The notes: generated from the letters alone by a model not told the origin. A stretch of 64,000 bases of DNA from Porphyrobacter sp. HT-58-2 (GCF_002952215.1 NZ_CP022600.1:2108001-2172000), one strand, 5' to 3'. Counted from the first letter of the stretch, positions 25,316-36,871 are shown. Numbers and translations are program-made.

Positions 25316-27679
25316 ATGGATGTAACGCCGCTTTCGCTGTTGCTGATTGCGCTGGTGCTCGCCGCCTGGGCGGTGGGCGCGGGTGTGGTCGTGCTGCGTG
25401 CGAATAGGAGTGTGAAGCGCACCAAGGCGATGCGCACGAGCCTGAAGCGGATGCAGACCCTGCTGGATGTCGCCCCTGCACTTCCCATGCTTGTGCGTAT
25501 CGATGGCCGGATCGAAGCTCCCGAAAAGCTTGCTCGGTTGCTGGGGCTCACCAGCATCCCCCAATATCTATCGGAACTGGTTGTGCCTTCCGGGCAGCCT
25601 AAGGCAGGGGGGCTCGCACCGCAGCAAATCGAGGAGTTATGGGCCAAAATCCAGACCACCCAGAAAAGCGCGGCACCCTTTCGAATGGCGCTCAACCTGC
25701 CGGGCTCGCGGCGTAGTCTGGCGCTGTACGGCACGCTCGCCGATCCGCAGGTTTCTCCCGGCGGCGCCGCCTTGGTGTGGGTGTTCGACTTTTCCGAGAG
25801 CCATGCCGAGATGGCGCGGTTGAGGGCCGCTGCTGCGCGTGCAACAGGGGATTTTGCGGCACTGGTGGGCCTGATCGAGGCGGCCCCGATGCCGATGTGG
25901 TTCCGCGGCAGTGACCTGACCTTGCAACTGGTCAACCAAGCCTATGTTGATGCAGTCGGCGCCACTAGTGCTGCCGAGGTGGTGCAGTCTCAGATCGAGC
26001 TGCTCGAGCCTGAGAATGAGCGCTCACCCGCTGAAATCGCGGCATCCAGTCTGCAAACTCAGGATAAGTCGGAGCGGATCGTCGCGGCCACCATTCACGG
26101 TGCGCGTCGAACCTTGCGGGTTTCGGATCTGCCGCTCGGGCAGGAAGGCGTGGCGGGCTATGCCATCGACATTGAGGAACAGCAGCAGGTCGCGCGCGAA
26201 TTCCGGGCTTTCCGCGATGCCCAGCGCGCGCTGCTCGATCAGCTTTCGGTCGGTGTGGCGCTGTTCGATGCCGAGGAACGCCTGACATTTGCCAATCGCC
26301 CGTTCCGGCGCCTGTTCAGCGTCAACGATGAGGTGGTTGAAGCGCGTACATCGTTCGAACGCTTCCTCGCCGAAGCCCGTGAACGCGGTCTTACGCCTGA
26401 AGTGCGCGATTTTCCCGAATGGCGGCGCGAGCGCACTGGCTGGTTCGGGATGCGTGATGCAGTGGAGGAGGCGTGGCCGCTGCCCGGCGGTACGCACCTG
26501 CGGGTTGTTGCGCAGCCGATGCCTGATGGCGGCCTTGTGCTGATTACAGAGGACCGCACGGAAAGCCTCGCTCTTTCTGCAGTGCGCGACACCCTGCTGC
26601 GCACCCGTACGGCAACGCTGGATAGCCTGTTCGAGGCGCTGGCAATCTTTGCGCCCGATGGTTCGGTGCAACTGTGGAACCGGAGTTTTGCGGGAACTTG
26701 GGGCCTTTCCACCGAATTGCTTGATCAGCACCCCAGCGCCGATGAACTTCTGACCGCGATCGGGCGCAACCTTGTGCGTCCCGAAGAAGCCGGTCTGATC
26801 GGCGGGGCGGTGCGCGCTGCGACGCTCGACCGGCGGGAAAAAGGCGGGCAGGTGGAACTTGCCGATGGCCGCACCCTGCGCTTTGCGGGAATACCGCTTC
26901 CCGACGGAAACGGCCTGCTCACCGTGCTCGACATCACTGCCTCGCAGAAGGCTGAACAGGCCCTGCGCGAGCGTGCCGAGGCGCTCGACGAAGCGAATGC
27001 CGTCAAGGCCCGTTTCCTTGCCAATATGAGTTATGAATTCCGTACGCCGCTGACGACTATCGGCGGCTATGCGGAACTGCTGAAAAGCGGCGTGGCGAGC
27101 GACCCGGAACAGTCGGGCGAATATGTCGATGCGATCCTTGCTGCGGTCGAACGTCTTACCGAACAGGTCGAAAACGTGCTCGATCTGTCGCAGAGCGAGG
27201 CGGGGCTGCTGCCGATTCGCAAGGAGCGGCTCGATCTGCTCGATTTCCTCACAAAACTGGTGCGCGAACGCGAGGAGGCGATCATCGCGGCAGGCCTGAG
27301 CCTTGATCTCAAAGGGCGGCGCGGGCGCATCATCGAGGCGGATCCGCGCCAGATGGGAAGGGCGATGGGCAACCTGATCGACAATGCCATTGGTGGAACC
27401 CCGGAGGGCGGGCGCATTGTTATCGAGATTCGCCGGCTTGCCGATGGCGGCCCGGGCGCGGGCATGGAAGTGACGATCGCCGATAATGGCAAGGGGATGA
27501 GTTCGGCTGAACTTGCCCGTGCGATGGGTGGAGTTCGGGCCGAGAAAGACGCTGCGCCCGAGCGACGCACCGGACTTGGCATTCCGCTCGCCCGTCAACT
27601 GATCGAGGCGCATGACGGCACGCTGGAGATCATCAGCCGCAAAGGTGCCGGCACCACTGCAACGATCCGTCTGCCGTGA
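25316..27679 (+). CDS. divL: DivL-like PAS sensor pseudokinase, Tyr in place of the phospho-accepting His
   Basis: The 787-residue protein has one N-terminal membrane helix (residues about 5-28), several PAS-like domains (roughly 180-540) and a histidine-kinase core. In the dimerisation helix it reads FLANMSYEFRTPLTTIGGYA: Tyr573 (codon 27032-27034) replaces the usual His. The ATPase domain is present (NLIDNAIGG, DNGKGMS, GLGIPLARQLIEAHDG). This substitution is the hallmark of DivL, the alphaproteobacterial regulator that binds DivK and controls the kinase CckA and so CtrA. Length is close to Caulobacter DivL as I recall it. tsaE follows directly, overlapping by one base, which supports orthology. 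Confidence 0.85.
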   Translation: MDVTPLSLLLIALVLAAWAVGAGVVVLRANRSVKRTKAMRTSLKRMQTLLDVAPALPMLVRIDGRIEAPEKLARLLGLTSIPQYLSELVVPSGQPKAGGLAPQQIEELWAKIQTTQKSAAPFRMALNLPGSRRSLALYGTLADPQVSPGGAALVWVFDFSESHAEMARLRAAAARATGDFAALVGLIEAAPMPMWFRGSDLTLQLVNQAYVDAVGATSAAEVVQSQIELLEPENERSPAEIAASSLQTQDKSERIVAATIHGARRTLRVSDLPLGQEGVAGYAIDIEEQQQVAREFRAFRDAQRALLDQLSVGVALFDAEERLTFANRPFRRLFSVNDEVVEARTSFERFLAEARERGLTPEVRDFPEWRRERTGWFGMRDAVEEAWPLPGGTHLRVVAQPMPDGGLVLITEDRTESLALSAVRDTLLRTRTATLDSLFEALAIFAPDGSVQLWNRSFAGTWGLSTELLDQHPSADELLTAIGRNLVRPEEAGLIGGAVRAATLDRREKGGQVELADGRTLRFAGIPLPDGNGLLTVLDITASQKAEQALRERAEALDEANAVKARFLANMSYEFRTPLTTIGGYAELLKSGVASDPEQSGEYVDAILAAVERLTEQVENVLDLSQSEAGLLPIRKERLDLLDFLTKLVREREEAIIAAGLSLDLKGRRGRIIEADPRQMGRAMGNLIDNAIGGTPEGGRIVIEIRRLADGGPGAGMEVTIADNGKGMSSAELARAMGGVRAEKDAAPERRTGLGIPLARQLIEAHDGTLEIISRKGAGTTATIRLP

Positions 27680-28140
27680 TGGCGTTGCGCGAGGTTCTGC
27701 CTGATCTGGCGGCGATGGAGTCCTTCGGCGCGCGCATTGCCCAAAGGTTGCAGCCGGGCGACGTGGTCGCGCTCGAAGGCGGTCTTGGGGCGGGCAAGAC
27801 GACACTTGCCCGGGCCATTCTTGCGGCGCTTGGCCATGCAGGCGAAGTGCCATCGCCGACCTTTACCATCATCGAGACCTACGCCGCGCCGCCGCTGAGG
27901 ATGCCCGTGGTTCATGCCGATTTCTACCGGCTCGACGATCCGTCGGAACTGATGGAAATCGGGCTTGAGGATTACCGCCAGGGTGCGGCGCTGATCGCCG
28001 AATGGCCTGAGCATGCAGGCGGCTTCACGCAGGAAGCGGGGTGTCTTGCCATCATGCTGGAAACCGTTGGAGAAAGCGGGGAGGGCGGGCGGATTGCGAT
28101 TGCCCGTGGCGGTGCGGATTGGGTAGGGCGGATGCCATGA
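27679..28140 (+). CDS. tsaE: tRNA threonylcarbamoyladenosine biosynthesis ATPase TsaE
   Basis: The 153-residue P-loop protein has Walker A GGLGAGKTTLAR and the family pattern SPTFTIIETY with HADFYRL and IEWPE-like IAEWPEH. It works with TsaB/TsaD to make t6A37 in tRNAs reading ANN codons. It shares one base with the divL stop and overlaps the next gene by 4 bases, so it is in the middle of a tight operon. GTG 27676 is an alternative start. Confidence 0.95.
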   Translation: MALREVLPDLAAMESFGARIAQRLQPGDVVALEGGLGAGKTTLARAILAALGHAGEVPSPTFTIIETYAAPPLRMPVVHADFYRLDDPSELMEIGLEDYRQGAALIAEWPEHAGGFTQEAGCLAIMLETVGESGEGGRIAIARGGADWVGRMP

Positions 28141-29126
28141 ACGCTTTGCCTGAGGGTCTCGCCGAATTCATTGCAGCTGCTGGTTGGGGCGGTGCGCAAG
28201 TGCAACCGTTGCCCGGCGATGCATCGTTCCGGCGATACTTCCGGCTTGTTAACGGCGACGACCAATCGGCAATGCTGATGCACGCGCCGCCACCGCACGA
28301 GGACCCTGCGCCGTTTCTCCATGTCGCCCATTGGCTGAACAGCCATGGGATGCGTGCGCCTGCAATCCTTGCTGAGGATGCAGGCGCGGGCTGGGTGCTG
28401 ACCGAGGACTTCGGCAACGACCGGATGCGCGACTGGCTTGACCTCAACCCGGATGACGAACGCGAGGCTTATGAAGCCGCTGTCGAGGCGCTTGCTGCGC
28501 TTCATCGTCTGCCGCCGGGCCCGTTCCCGGCCTATGACATGGCCGTGTATCAGCGCGAGGCGGCACTGCTGACCGAGTGGTACTGCCCGGCGCAGGGGAT
28601 CACTGTGGATGCTCAAGCCTATGCCGCGGCGTGGGAGGAAGTGCTGACACCAATGCTCGCTCGGCAAGCGCCCGGCGTTACGGTGCTGCGAGACTATCAT
28701 GCGGAAAACATCATGCTGCTGGATGGTCGGCCTAGTGCGCCGCAGGGTCTGATCGACTTTCAGGACGCGCTGGTCGGTCACCCGGCCTATGATCTGGTGT
28801 CGCTGTTGCAGGACGCGCGGCGCGATGTGGCAGAGCCGCTCGAGGCAGCGATGCTTGCTCACTACGAAGCAGCGGCAGGTGTGACGGGCGAGGACTTCCG
28901 CGCCGATTACGCCCGGCTTGGAGCGCAGCGGAACGCCAAGATCGTGGGTATCTTCACCCGGCTTGACCGGCGCGATGGCAAGCCCAGGTATCTTGACCTG
29001 ATCCCGCGCGTCTGGGCGGCACTGGAACGCGATCTTGCGCATCCAGCCCTAGCTCCGGTGGCGCGCTGGTTCGATGCCAACATCCCGGCGCAGCTGCGGG
29101 CCGTCTACGGAGCGTTCCCCGCGTGA
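28137..29126 (+). CDS. amgK: N-acetylmuramate/N-acetylglucosamine 1-kinase (AmgK)
   Basis: The 329-residue protein has the aminoglycoside-phosphotransferase kinase fold: catalytic loop LRDYHAENIML and metal-binding LIDFQDALVGHPAYDL. With the following nucleotidyltransferase it matches the AmgK-MurU pair that recycles cell-wall MurNAc directly to UDP-MurNAc, by-passing MurA. ATG overlaps tsaE (ATGA). The substrate is assigned from the pairing as well as the fold. Confidence 0.88.
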   Translation: MNALPEGLAEFIAAAGWGGAQVQPLPGDASFRRYFRLVNGDDQSAMLMHAPPPHEDPAPFLHVAHWLNSHGMRAPAILAEDAGAGWVLTEDFGNDRMRDWLDLNPDDEREAYEAAVEALAALHRLPPGPFPAYDMAVYQREAALLTEWYCPAQGITVDAQAYAAAWEEVLTPMLARQAPGVTVLRDYHAENIMLLDGRPSAPQGLIDFQDALVGHPAYDLVSLLQDARRDVAEPLEAAMLAHYEAAAGVTGEDFRADYARLGAQRNAKIVGIFTRLDRRDGKPRYLDLIPRVWAALERDLAHPALAPVARWFDANIPAQLRAVYGAFPA

Positions 29127-29839
29127 CCAAGCTCGCTTCTGACACCGCCATGATCCTGGCAGCCGGTCTGGGCAAGCGGATGCGTCCGCTCACCGCCAGC
29201 CAGCCGAAACCTTTGGTTCGAGTGGCGGGCAAGGCTCTGATCGACCATGCTCTCGATCGCCTCGCAGACGCAGGGGTTGGCCGGGCGGTGGTGAATGTTC
29301 ACTATCTCGCCGATGCCTTGGAGGCGCATGTGCTGGCCCGAAAGAGCCCGCAAGTGCTCGTATCGGACGAGCGGGCGCAATTGCTTGAAACCGGCGGCGG
29401 GATGGCCAGGGCATTGCCGCTGCTGCCCGACCCTTTTTTCGCGCTCAACGCCGACAATATCTGGCTCGATGGCCCCAAGAGCGCATTCCATGATCTTTCA
29501 GTGCGCTGGAATCCCGATGCGATGGACGCGCTGCTGCTGGTGGTGCCACATGCGCGGGCCGTGAATTTTCAGGGGCCGGGGGATTTCCACATGGATCCGC
29601 TGGGTCGCCTCTCTCGCCGCCGTGATGGGCGGATAGCGCCCTTCATTTACACCGGCATCCAGCTCGTATCGCACCGCCTCATGCGCGATGCGCCCGAGGG
29701 ACCGTTCTCCACCAATATCCTCTGGAACAGGGCGATGGAGGAGGGGCGTCTGTTCGGAATCAGTTTTACAGGTCTGTGGTTCGAAGTCGGCACGCCGCAG
29801 GCGATCCGTCCGACCGAGGAAGCGCTGCTGGGTGGCTGA
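29123..29839 (+). CDS. murU: N-acetylmuramate alpha-1-phosphate uridylyltransferase (MurU)
   Basis: The 238-residue sugar-1-phosphate nucleotidyltransferase has the signature AAGLGKRMRPLTASQPKPLV and the sugar-binding FALNADNIW. It would use UTP and MurNAc-1-P from AmgK to form UDP-MurNAc. It starts with GTG 29123, overlapping amgK by 4 bases, and overlaps addB by 8 bases. Confidence 0.9.
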   Translation: MTKLASDTAMILAAGLGKRMRPLTASQPKPLVRVAGKALIDHALDRLADAGVGRAVVNVHYLADALEAHVLARKSPQVLVSDERAQLLETGGGMARALPLLPDPFFALNADNIWLDGPKSAFHDLSVRWNPDAMDALLLVVPHARAVNFQGPGDFHMDPLGRLSRRRDGRIAPFIYTGIQLVSHRLMRDAPEGPFSTNILWNRAMEEGRLFGISFTGLWFEVGTPQAIRPTEEALLGG

Positions 29840-32800
29840 GACCCGCAAGCCCGGTCCACTTGTCTATTCCATCCCTGCTCACCGGGGGTTCGCCGATGCG
29901 CTGGTGGCAGGTCTGGTCCCGCGTTACAACGAACCCGGTTTCGGCCTTGCCCGCCTGACTTTGCTGGTTCCTTCGAGCCGGGCGGCGCGCACCCTGTCCG
30001 AAGCCTTTATCCGTCACGCCGGTGAGAATGGCGAAGGCGGCTTGCTGATGCCGCGCATGATTGCAGTCGGCGATCTTGATCTTGACGAAAAGCTGGGCGC
30101 CGGGCTCGATCCGCTTGGCGCGGCGGACATTCCCCCCGCCTGCGGATCGGCTATCGGCGTGGCGCGCGCGCGCTCGATCCGCTTGGCGCGGCGGACATTC
30201 CCCCCGCCTGCGATCCGGTGGCGCGCTGGCTGACGCTTGATCGATTGATAGCCGAGGAGCGCGCCGGAGAGGGGATGGAACCATTGCCAGGGCGCGCGCG
30301 GCTCAATCTCGCCCGGGAAATGGCGCGGACGATGGATCGGCTGCTGGTTGAGGAAAAGGCAGGCGATGACCTCCTTGGCGACGGGGTGATCGACAGGCTG
30401 GGCGATCTGGCCGGGCATTGGCAGCACTCGGTGCGCCTGTTCGCGCGGGTCAATGCCCGCTGGCAGGCGGAACTGGTCACCCGCGGGCAGGTCGATGCGG
30501 CGACCCGGCGCAATCTGCTGTTTGCCCATGCTGCGCGTCGCTGGAGGGAGGCTCCGCCGCCGCGACCGATTATCGCTGCCGGAGTGACTAGCGCCGCGCC
30601 CGCGCTGGTACGGTTGCTCAGGGTCATTGCCGATCTACCGCAAGGTGCGGTGGTTCTGCCCGATCTCGATCTGGCGATGGATGATGCCGCGTGGGCTGAA
30701 CTTGGCCGAGCCGGCGCTGCCGATGTCCCCGAAGGTGACGTGTTCGGGGCCGAGGATGCACTCAGCCACCCGCAATATCATCTCAAGCTGTTACTGAACC
30801 GTATGGGGGTGAACCGGGCCGAAGTGCAGGCATGGCACAGGCGCGGCGCGGCGGCGGCCGAACCTGCGCGCGCGCGGGCGATTTCCTCGCTGTTCCTGCC
30901 TCCACTGGCCAGCCGTGCGTGGGTAGGGCTGGCGGCGGATAGACGACGGCTGGCCGGTGTGCGGTTGTTGACCAGCGCCACCATCGAGGAAGAGGCGCAG
31001 GCCATTGCGCTGCTGGTGCGCGAGGCACTGGAGCAGCCAGAAAAGCGCATCGCCTTCGTCACCGCCGATCGCGGTCTTGCCCGCCGCGTGGTGCAGCATT
31101 GCGAACGCTGGAACATCGCCGCCGACGATTCCGCTGGTCGCCCGCTGTCGCTGACCCCGGCCGGGCGCCTGTTCGGGCTGCTGGCAGAAATTGCCGCCAA
31201 AGGCCCCGATCCTGCCAATCTTGTCGCGGCTTTCGCGCATCCACTGGTGCGAGCATGGGACGCAGAGGCGCGGCGCGTTTGGCTGAGGGGACTGCGCGCT
31301 TTCGACCATAAATTGCGCGGGCCATCGCCTGCGCCTGGCTTTGAACCTCTGCGCAAGAAGGCGAAGGAGGCGATGGTCGAAGATTGGTGGGACGAGGCCG
31401 AGACTATTGTCGCGCCGCTCACCGATTGGCCCGCACAGATTCCGCTCGCCGAAGCCTTGACCCGTCTATCCGCTGTTGCCGAGGCCTTCGCTCGTTCCGC
31501 GATATGGGAGCGCGAGGATGGGCGCGCGCTCGGCACCATGATCGAGGAATTGCGCGGGCATGCCGAAGCTGCTTGCACCATGATCGAGACTGCTGATCTC
31601 GCTGGGGCTCTGCGCGATTGCATGAACGAGGTGGCAGTGCGCCCCGGCTATGGCGGCCATCCGCGTGTGGCGATTTACGGATTGCTCGAAGCGCGAATGG
31701 CGCGTGCCGATCTGCTCATTTGTGGCGGTCTCAATGAGGGTAGCTGGCCGCAGCCCCCCGGCGCCGATGCGCTGCTGGCCCCGGCGATCCTGCGCGCGTT
31801 GGGCGTGCCAGGGGCGGAGTTCCGCATCGGCCTTGCTGCGCATGACCTCGCCGGCTGTCTGGGTGCGCCAGAAGTGGTGCTGAGCCGCGCTCTGCGCGAT
31901 GCGGAAGGGCCGACACTGCCCTCGCGCTTTCTGCTGCGGGTTGAAGCGTTGCTCGGCGATGACCTCGAAAAGGAGCATCGTGAGCGAGCGATCCCGGCAC
32001 TGCTGCCGCACCTTGACCGGTTGCGTCCGCCTGAACCGCCCTATCCGCGCCCTGCGCCTGACCCCTCGCCGGAATTGCGCAATGTTCCGATCAAGGTGAC
32101 AGCACTCGACCGTCTGCTGGGTGATCCCTACCAGTTTTACGCGCAGGCCATCCTTGATCTCAGGCAGCTCGATCCGCTCAATGCCGATCCATTCAGCGAT
32201 CCGGCGCTGCGCGGGACGCTTGTGCATGCCATTCTCGACAAGTGGCACAAGGCGAGGCTCATCGATCGCGATCTTGCCATCGCCCCCTTTGCCGAAAGCC
32301 ATTTCGCCGCCGAGCGAGTCCACCCGCTATTCCGGGCGCTATGGCAACCGCGCCTGATTGCCGCGCTCGAACGGTTTGCTGGCTGGGTGCAGGAGAGCGA
32401 GGCGGAAGGGCGCACGGTGCTGGCGAGCGAGATTTCGGGCGAGATGACCGTTGAAGGGGTCAAGGTGCAAGGCCGCGCAGACCGGATCGACCAGCTCGCT
32501 GACGGCAGTCTCGCGATTGTCGATTACAAGACTGGTGCTCCGCCTCCCAAGAAGCAGGTGCTGGCGGGGTATGCGCTGCAACTCGGGCTGCTTGGTCTGA
32601 TTGCCCGCGACGGGCAGTTTGCCAATGGCAAGACCGGGCAGGTCGTAGCCGGCATGCCGACCAGGTTCGAATACTGGTCACTCAGCAAGCCGAAGAAGAA
32701 GGACGCGGAAGGCTTCGGCTATCGTGAAACGCCCATGTTGGAAGGCAAGGCCAAGACCGGCCTGGAGCCCGACCATTACCTGCCTTTCCACGAGGATAAG

Positions 32801-32950
32801 CTCGCCGAAGCGATTACCAGCTATATCAAGGGGAACAAGCCCTTCACCGCGCGCGAGAATCCCGATTACAAAGGTTATAACGAATATGACCAGCTGATGC
32901 GGCTGGAGGAGTGGCTTGTGCGCCTGACCGATAAGGAGGGCGGGGCATGA
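29832..32950 (+). CDS. addB: Double-strand break repair protein AddB, frameshifted by a 68-bp tandem duplication
   Basis: AddB partners AddA in the RecBCD-like helicase-nuclease that processes DNA ends. The first frame (GTG 29832) gives the N-terminal lobe to about 30140; the second frame (from about 30172 to 32950) gives the rest. The C-terminal nuclease motif is GRADRIDQLADGSLAIVDYK with the catalytic Asp and Lys. Between them 30104-30171 is repeated at 30172 onward. Deleting one 68-bp unit restores DPLGAADIPPACDPVARWL in a single frame of about 1016 residues. As read, translation stops at 30233 and the enzyme would be lost. No Fe-S Cys set is apparent, as in other alphaproteobacterial AddB. 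Confidence 0.9.
30104..30212. repeat. Imperfect tandem duplication, 68-bp period, within addB
   Basis: A 41-base block at 30104-30144 (beginning GCTCGATCCGCTTGGCG) is repeated exactly at 30172-30212. The tail of the first unit (30145-30171) resembles the unique sequence after the second but has a few extra bases (ATCGGCTATCGGCGTGGCGC against ATCCGGTGGCGC). The period is not a multiple of three, so it shifts the frame. Confidence 0.92.
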
Positions 32951-35900
32951 GCGGCGGGAACGGTCTGGTCTTCCCGTTGCAGGATAATCAGCTGACCGCT
33001 GCTGAGCCGGAGGAAAACGTCTGGCTTTCTGCCTCGGCTGGAACGGGCAAGACGCAGGTGCTCTCCGCCCGCGTGTTGCGCTTGTTGCTGCGCGAGGATG
33101 TCAGTCCGTCTCAAATCCTGTGTCTCACCTTTACCAAGGCGGGCGCGGCGGAAATGGCGAACCGCATCAACGCCGTGCTGGCACGTTGGGTGCGGCTGCC
33201 CGGGGCCGTGCTGGCAAGAGAGCTTGGCTACCTCGGCGCGGACATAGGCCCGGCGACCCAAGAACGCGCGCGCAGTCTTTTCGCCAACGTCCTCGATTGC
33301 CCCGGCGGCGGGCTAAGGATCGATACGATCCATGCCTTCGCCCAGTTCCTGATCGGCAATTTCCCCGAGGAGGCGGGGTTAGCCCCCGGCACGCGTGTGC
33401 TGGATGATCGCAGCCGCGAATTGCTCGCGCGCGAAGTGTTGACCGACATGGTCGAGGAAGCGGAGGCGGCGCAGGACGAACGCGTGCTGGGTGGCATCCA
33501 CATGTTCATCACCCGCAAGGATCCTGGCGCGCTGCACGCATGGCTGATGCGCGCCGCCGGGGCGCAGGAGTTGTGGGAAGGGCCGGACGGCTGGCAGCCG
33601 CCGATGGACATGCGGGTGCGCCAGATGCTCGGGATGCCCGCGGATGCGGACGAGGCTTGGGCCGACGAGCCGCTGCACCCCGACATCTTTCCCGACGATC
33701 ACGTCATGGCAATGATCCCTCCGCTTGAAGCATGGGGCACCGCTACCGCCGACAAGTGCCTCGCCTTCATGCGCGATTGGCTGGCCCTGGACGGATCGGC
33801 GCGGGTGGCTGCGGTGGCCGGTTTCCGCGGCACGCTGCTGAAGGCCGATGGCACGCCCAGCCTCAACCTGAAGAAGCCCCGCGAGAGCGATCCCGACTTT
33901 GCCGACAATCAGGAGATGGTGGCCGAAGCCCTGCGCGTTCATGACGACCGCCGCGCTCTGCTCGCCTGCGCCGGGATCGTCACCAGCGCGCTGGAGATCG
34001 GCCGCGCCTTTGCCGTCCGCTGGGAAGCGCGCAAGGCCCGCGAAGGCCTGCTCGATTTCGGCGATCTGATCCGCAAGGCTGCGGCGCTGCTTGGCCAGTC
34101 GGACGCTGCCGACTGGATCCGCTACAAGCTTGATCGCCACTTCGATCACATCCTGATCGACGAGGCGCAGGACACCAACCAAAGCCAGTGGGACATCGTC
34201 GAGGCGCTGATCGACGATTTCTTCACCGGCGAGGGCGCGCGCGGTGACAAGCTGCGCACGATCTTTACAGTGGGTGATTACAAGCAGGCGATCTTCGGCT
34301 TCCAGGGCACCAGCCCGGAAAACTTCGCCCGTGCCAAGGAACGCATCCACGCCCGCATCCGCGCCGCGCAGGACGGCATCCGCGCCAGCCGCACCAATCG
34401 CGGCATTCCCGGCTGGAAGGATCTTGATCTTGGGCGATCATTCCGCACCGCCAACATCGTGCTCGGCTTCGTCAACCGCATGATGGAGGTGCTGGGCTTT
34501 GCCGCATTCGGCCTAGACAAGGCGCCGCCAGAGCACGAGGGCGCGGAGCGGCCCGGGCTTGTCACCTTGTGGCCGCCCGTGGTGCCCGAAAAAGGGGAAA
34601 TCACAGAAGAGGACGAGGACGAGCAGGATAACGCGCGCGACTGGCTGCCGCGCCACGATACGCTGCTGGCCGAAAGGATCGCCGAGCAGGTGCGCCGCTG
34701 GGTGAGCGGTGAAGAACCGTTCGTGCTCGAAAAGGGCGGACGCCGTCATGCGCAGGCGGGCGATGTCATGGTGCTGGTGCGTCAGCGCAAGGAGCTCGCC
34801 GCGCAAATCGTCGCCAAGCTCTATGCGCGAGGGGTGCCAGTTGCCGGCATCGACAGGCTGCGGTTGGGGACGCCGCTGGCGGTGAAGGATGTGCTCGCCG
34901 CCCTGCGCTTTGCCGCGCAGCCGCAGGACGATCTTTCGCTCGCGAACCTGCTTGCCTCGCCGCTGCTCGGGTGGACGCAGGAGGATATTCTCGAACACGT
35001 CCCGCGCGCGGAAAAGCAGCGCCTGTGGGATCACTTGCGCCGCGAGGACGCGCCGCCGCTGGTGGCACAGACCGCCGAACGGCTGCGCGATTTGCTGCGC
35101 CGCGCCGATTACCAGACCCCGCAAGCCCTGATCGCTTGGCTTCTCACTGGACCGTGGCAGGGGCGTGCGCAGCTGGTCGCGCGGTTGGGGGCGGAGGCCA
35201 ATGACCCGCTCGACGAACTGCTTAACGCCGCCTTCGCCTACGAGGCCGAACACTGGCCGAGCCTGGCCGGCTTCCTGACGTGGTTCGATTCCGGAACAAG
35301 CGAACTCAAACGCGATTCCGACAGTGCCGGCGGGCGAGTAAGGGTTATGACGGTGCATGGTTCGAAGGGCTTGCAGGCGCCGATCGTGATCCTTGCCGAT
35401 GCCACCGGCGCGCCGGGCGATGCAGGCGATCTCGCGCTGGAGGACGAGGTGCTTGGGCTGGCTTCTGGACGCAAGCGCCTCGTACCGCTTCCCCAGCTCG
35501 GTAAGGATGAGAAACGAGGACGGATTGCCGAAGCCGAGCAAGCCAAGCAGATTGCTGCGCTGCAGGAGCACTGGCGGTTGCTTTATGTCGCTTTGACCCG
35601 CGCCGAAGAAGCGTTGTTCATCGGTGGGTCGTTGAATAAGAACGAAGCGAAAAAGGGCTTGCCTCACGAGGATAGCTGGCACGCGCGCCTCGCGCCGTTG
35701 TTTGAAGATGAGCCGCTGGAAGACCCAGTATGGGGCTGGCGCAAGGAATGGGGAGAGCGTGCCGCGCCGCTCACGCTGGATGGCGACGCGGGGGAAGTCC
35801 CGGCAGCACCGCTCGAACTGCCGGGCTGGGCCGTGACGCCGATTGGCCCCGAACCGCGCCCTCCGCGCCCACTTGCGCCGTCTTCTGTCGGTGAGGACAA

Positions 35901-36477
35901 AGGGGCAGAGCCGCCGCTGCCGCCAGAGGCAGCGCGCGATTCTGCGCGGCGCGGCAGTCTGATCCATGCACTTCTAGAACGCCTGCCTGATGTCCCCTCG
36001 GCCGAACGCAGGGAAGCGGCGCTGCGCTGGCTGAAGCGGCAGGCGGGCGACCTCGACGACACATTGCGCACTGAGATGCTGGACGCGGCGATTGGCGTGC
36101 TCGATCACCCGGATTTCGCCGCCATCTTCTCGGAAAGGGCGCTCGCCGAAGTGCCTCTGGCCGCGACCGTCGATGGCGTGGTCGTGGCCGGCACCGCCGA
36201 TCGGCTGCTTGTGGAGGACACCCATATCACTGTCGTAGATTTCAAGACCACCCGCCGACCGCCTGCCAGCCTCGCTGAGGTACCTGTTGCCACGCTTGGG
36301 CAAATGGCGGCCTATGTTGCCGCGCTCCAGGCGATCTATCCAGGGCGCGACGTGCGTGCCGGCGTGCTCTATACCCACGCGCCTGTATTGTTCGAGCTGA
36401 TGCCGGCCACGCTTGCTGCGCACAAGCACAGCTTGCAGGCCCCGCAGCAATCATTCTTGCCGCCAGATATTGAGTGA
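32947..36477 (+). CDS. addA: Double-strand break repair helicase AddA
   Basis: The 1176-residue UvrD/RecB-like protein has Walker [17 protein letters not shown] near the N-terminus, Walker [15 protein letters not shown], motif [15 protein letters not shown], and a C-terminal PD-(D/E)xK nuclease with [20 protein letters not shown]. It unwinds and trims double-strand ends with AddB for RecA loading. ATG overlaps addB by 4 bases. This gene is intact although addB is disrupted. Confidence 0.96.
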   Translation: MSGGNGLVFPLQDNQLTAAEPEENVWLSASAGTGKTQVLSARVLRLLLREDVSPSQILCLTFTKAGAAEMANRINAVLARWVRLPGAVLARELGYLGADIGPATQERARSLFANVLDCPGGGLRIDTIHAFAQFLIGNFPEEAGLAPGTRVLDDRSRELLAREVLTDMVEEAEAAQDERVLGGIHMFITRKDPGALHAWLMRAAGAQELWEGPDGWQPPMDMRVRQMLGMPADADEAWADEPLHPDIFPDDHVMAMIPPLEAWGTATADKCLAFMRDWLALDGSARVAAVAGFRGTLLKADGTPSLNLKKPRESDPDFADNQEMVAEALRVHDDRRALLACAGIVTSALEIGRAFAVRWEARKAREGLLDFGDLIRKAAALLGQSDAADWIRYKLDRHFDHILIDEAQDTNQSQWDIVEALIDDFFTGEGARGDKLRTIFTVGDYKQAIFGFQGTSPENFARAKERIHARIRAAQDGIRASRTNRGIPGWKDLDLGRSFRTANIVLGFVNRMMEVLGFAAFGLDKAPPEHEGAERPGLVTLWPPVVPEKGEITEEDEDEQDNARDWLPRHDTLLAERIAEQVRRWVSGEEPFVLEKGGRRHAQAGDVMVLVRQRKELAAQIVAKLYARGVPVAGIDRLRLGTPLAVKDVLAALRFAAQPQDDLSLANLLASPLLGWTQEDILEHVPRAEKQRLWDHLRREDAPPLVAQTAERLRDLLRRADYQTPQALIAWLLTGPWQGRAQLVARLGAEANDPLDELLNAAFAYEAEHWPSLAGFLTWFDSGTSELKRDSDSAGGRVRVMTVHGSKGLQAPIVILADATGAPGDAGDLALEDEVLGLASGRKRLVPLPQLGKDEKRGRIAEAEQAKQIAALQEHWRLLYVALTRAEEALFIGGSLNKNEAKKGLPHEDSWHARLAPLFEDEPLEDPVWGWRKEWGERAAPLTLDGDAGEVPAAPLELPGWAVTPIGPEPRPPRPLAPSSVGEDKGAEPPLPPEAARDSARRGSLIHALLERLPDVPSAERREAALRWLKRQAGDLDDTLRTEMLDAAIGVLDHPDFAAIFSERALAEVPLAATVDGVVVAGTADRLLVEDTHITVVDFKTTRRPPASLAEVPVATLGQMAAYVAALQAIYPGRDVRAGVLYTHAPVLFELMPATLAAHKHSLQAPQQSFLPPDIE

Positions 36478-36547
36478 TAAGCCCGGCAAACTAGATTGCA
36501 TTCATGAGACCGGCGCTCCAATGCTCCGGCAAAAGGAGACAAGCGAC

Positions 36548-36868
36548 ATGGCGACCGTCAACGTGACTGATGCAAGCTTCAAGGCCGACGTGCTGGAGAG
36601 TGATACTCCCGTATTGGTGGATTTCTGGGCTGATTGGTGCGGGCCGTGCAAGATGATCGCCCCGGCACTGGAGGAAATCAGCGATGAATTGGCCGGGCAA
36701 GTGAAGATTGCCAAGGTCGACATCATGGAGAACACCGACATCGCCACGCAGATGGGGGTGCAGTCGATCCCGCTGATGGTGCTGTTCAAGGATGGCAAGC
36801 CCGTCGCACAAAAGCTGGGTGCAGCGCCAAAGGGCGCGCTCAAGGCATGGCTTGAAGGCGAGCTTTAA
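36548..36868 (+). CDS. trxA: Thioredoxin
   Basis: The 106-residue protein has the active site [14 protein letters not shown] and the cis-Pro segment QSIPLMVLF. It is the general disulfide reductant. It lies 70 bases after addA with its own AAAGGAG site at about 36532, at the end of the addBA operon, as in related genomes. Confidence 0.97.
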   Translation: MATVNVTDASFKADVLESDTPVLVDFWADWCGPCKMIAPALEEISDELAGQVKIAKVDIMENTDIATQMGVQSIPLMVLFKDGKPVAQKLGAAPKGALKAWLEGEL

Positions 36869-36871
36869 GGC

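Noticed and set aside
23775-25481. 568-residue antisense frame over ahcY
   Set aside because: Composition and lack of any motif indicate a shadow of the strongly biased ahcY codons.
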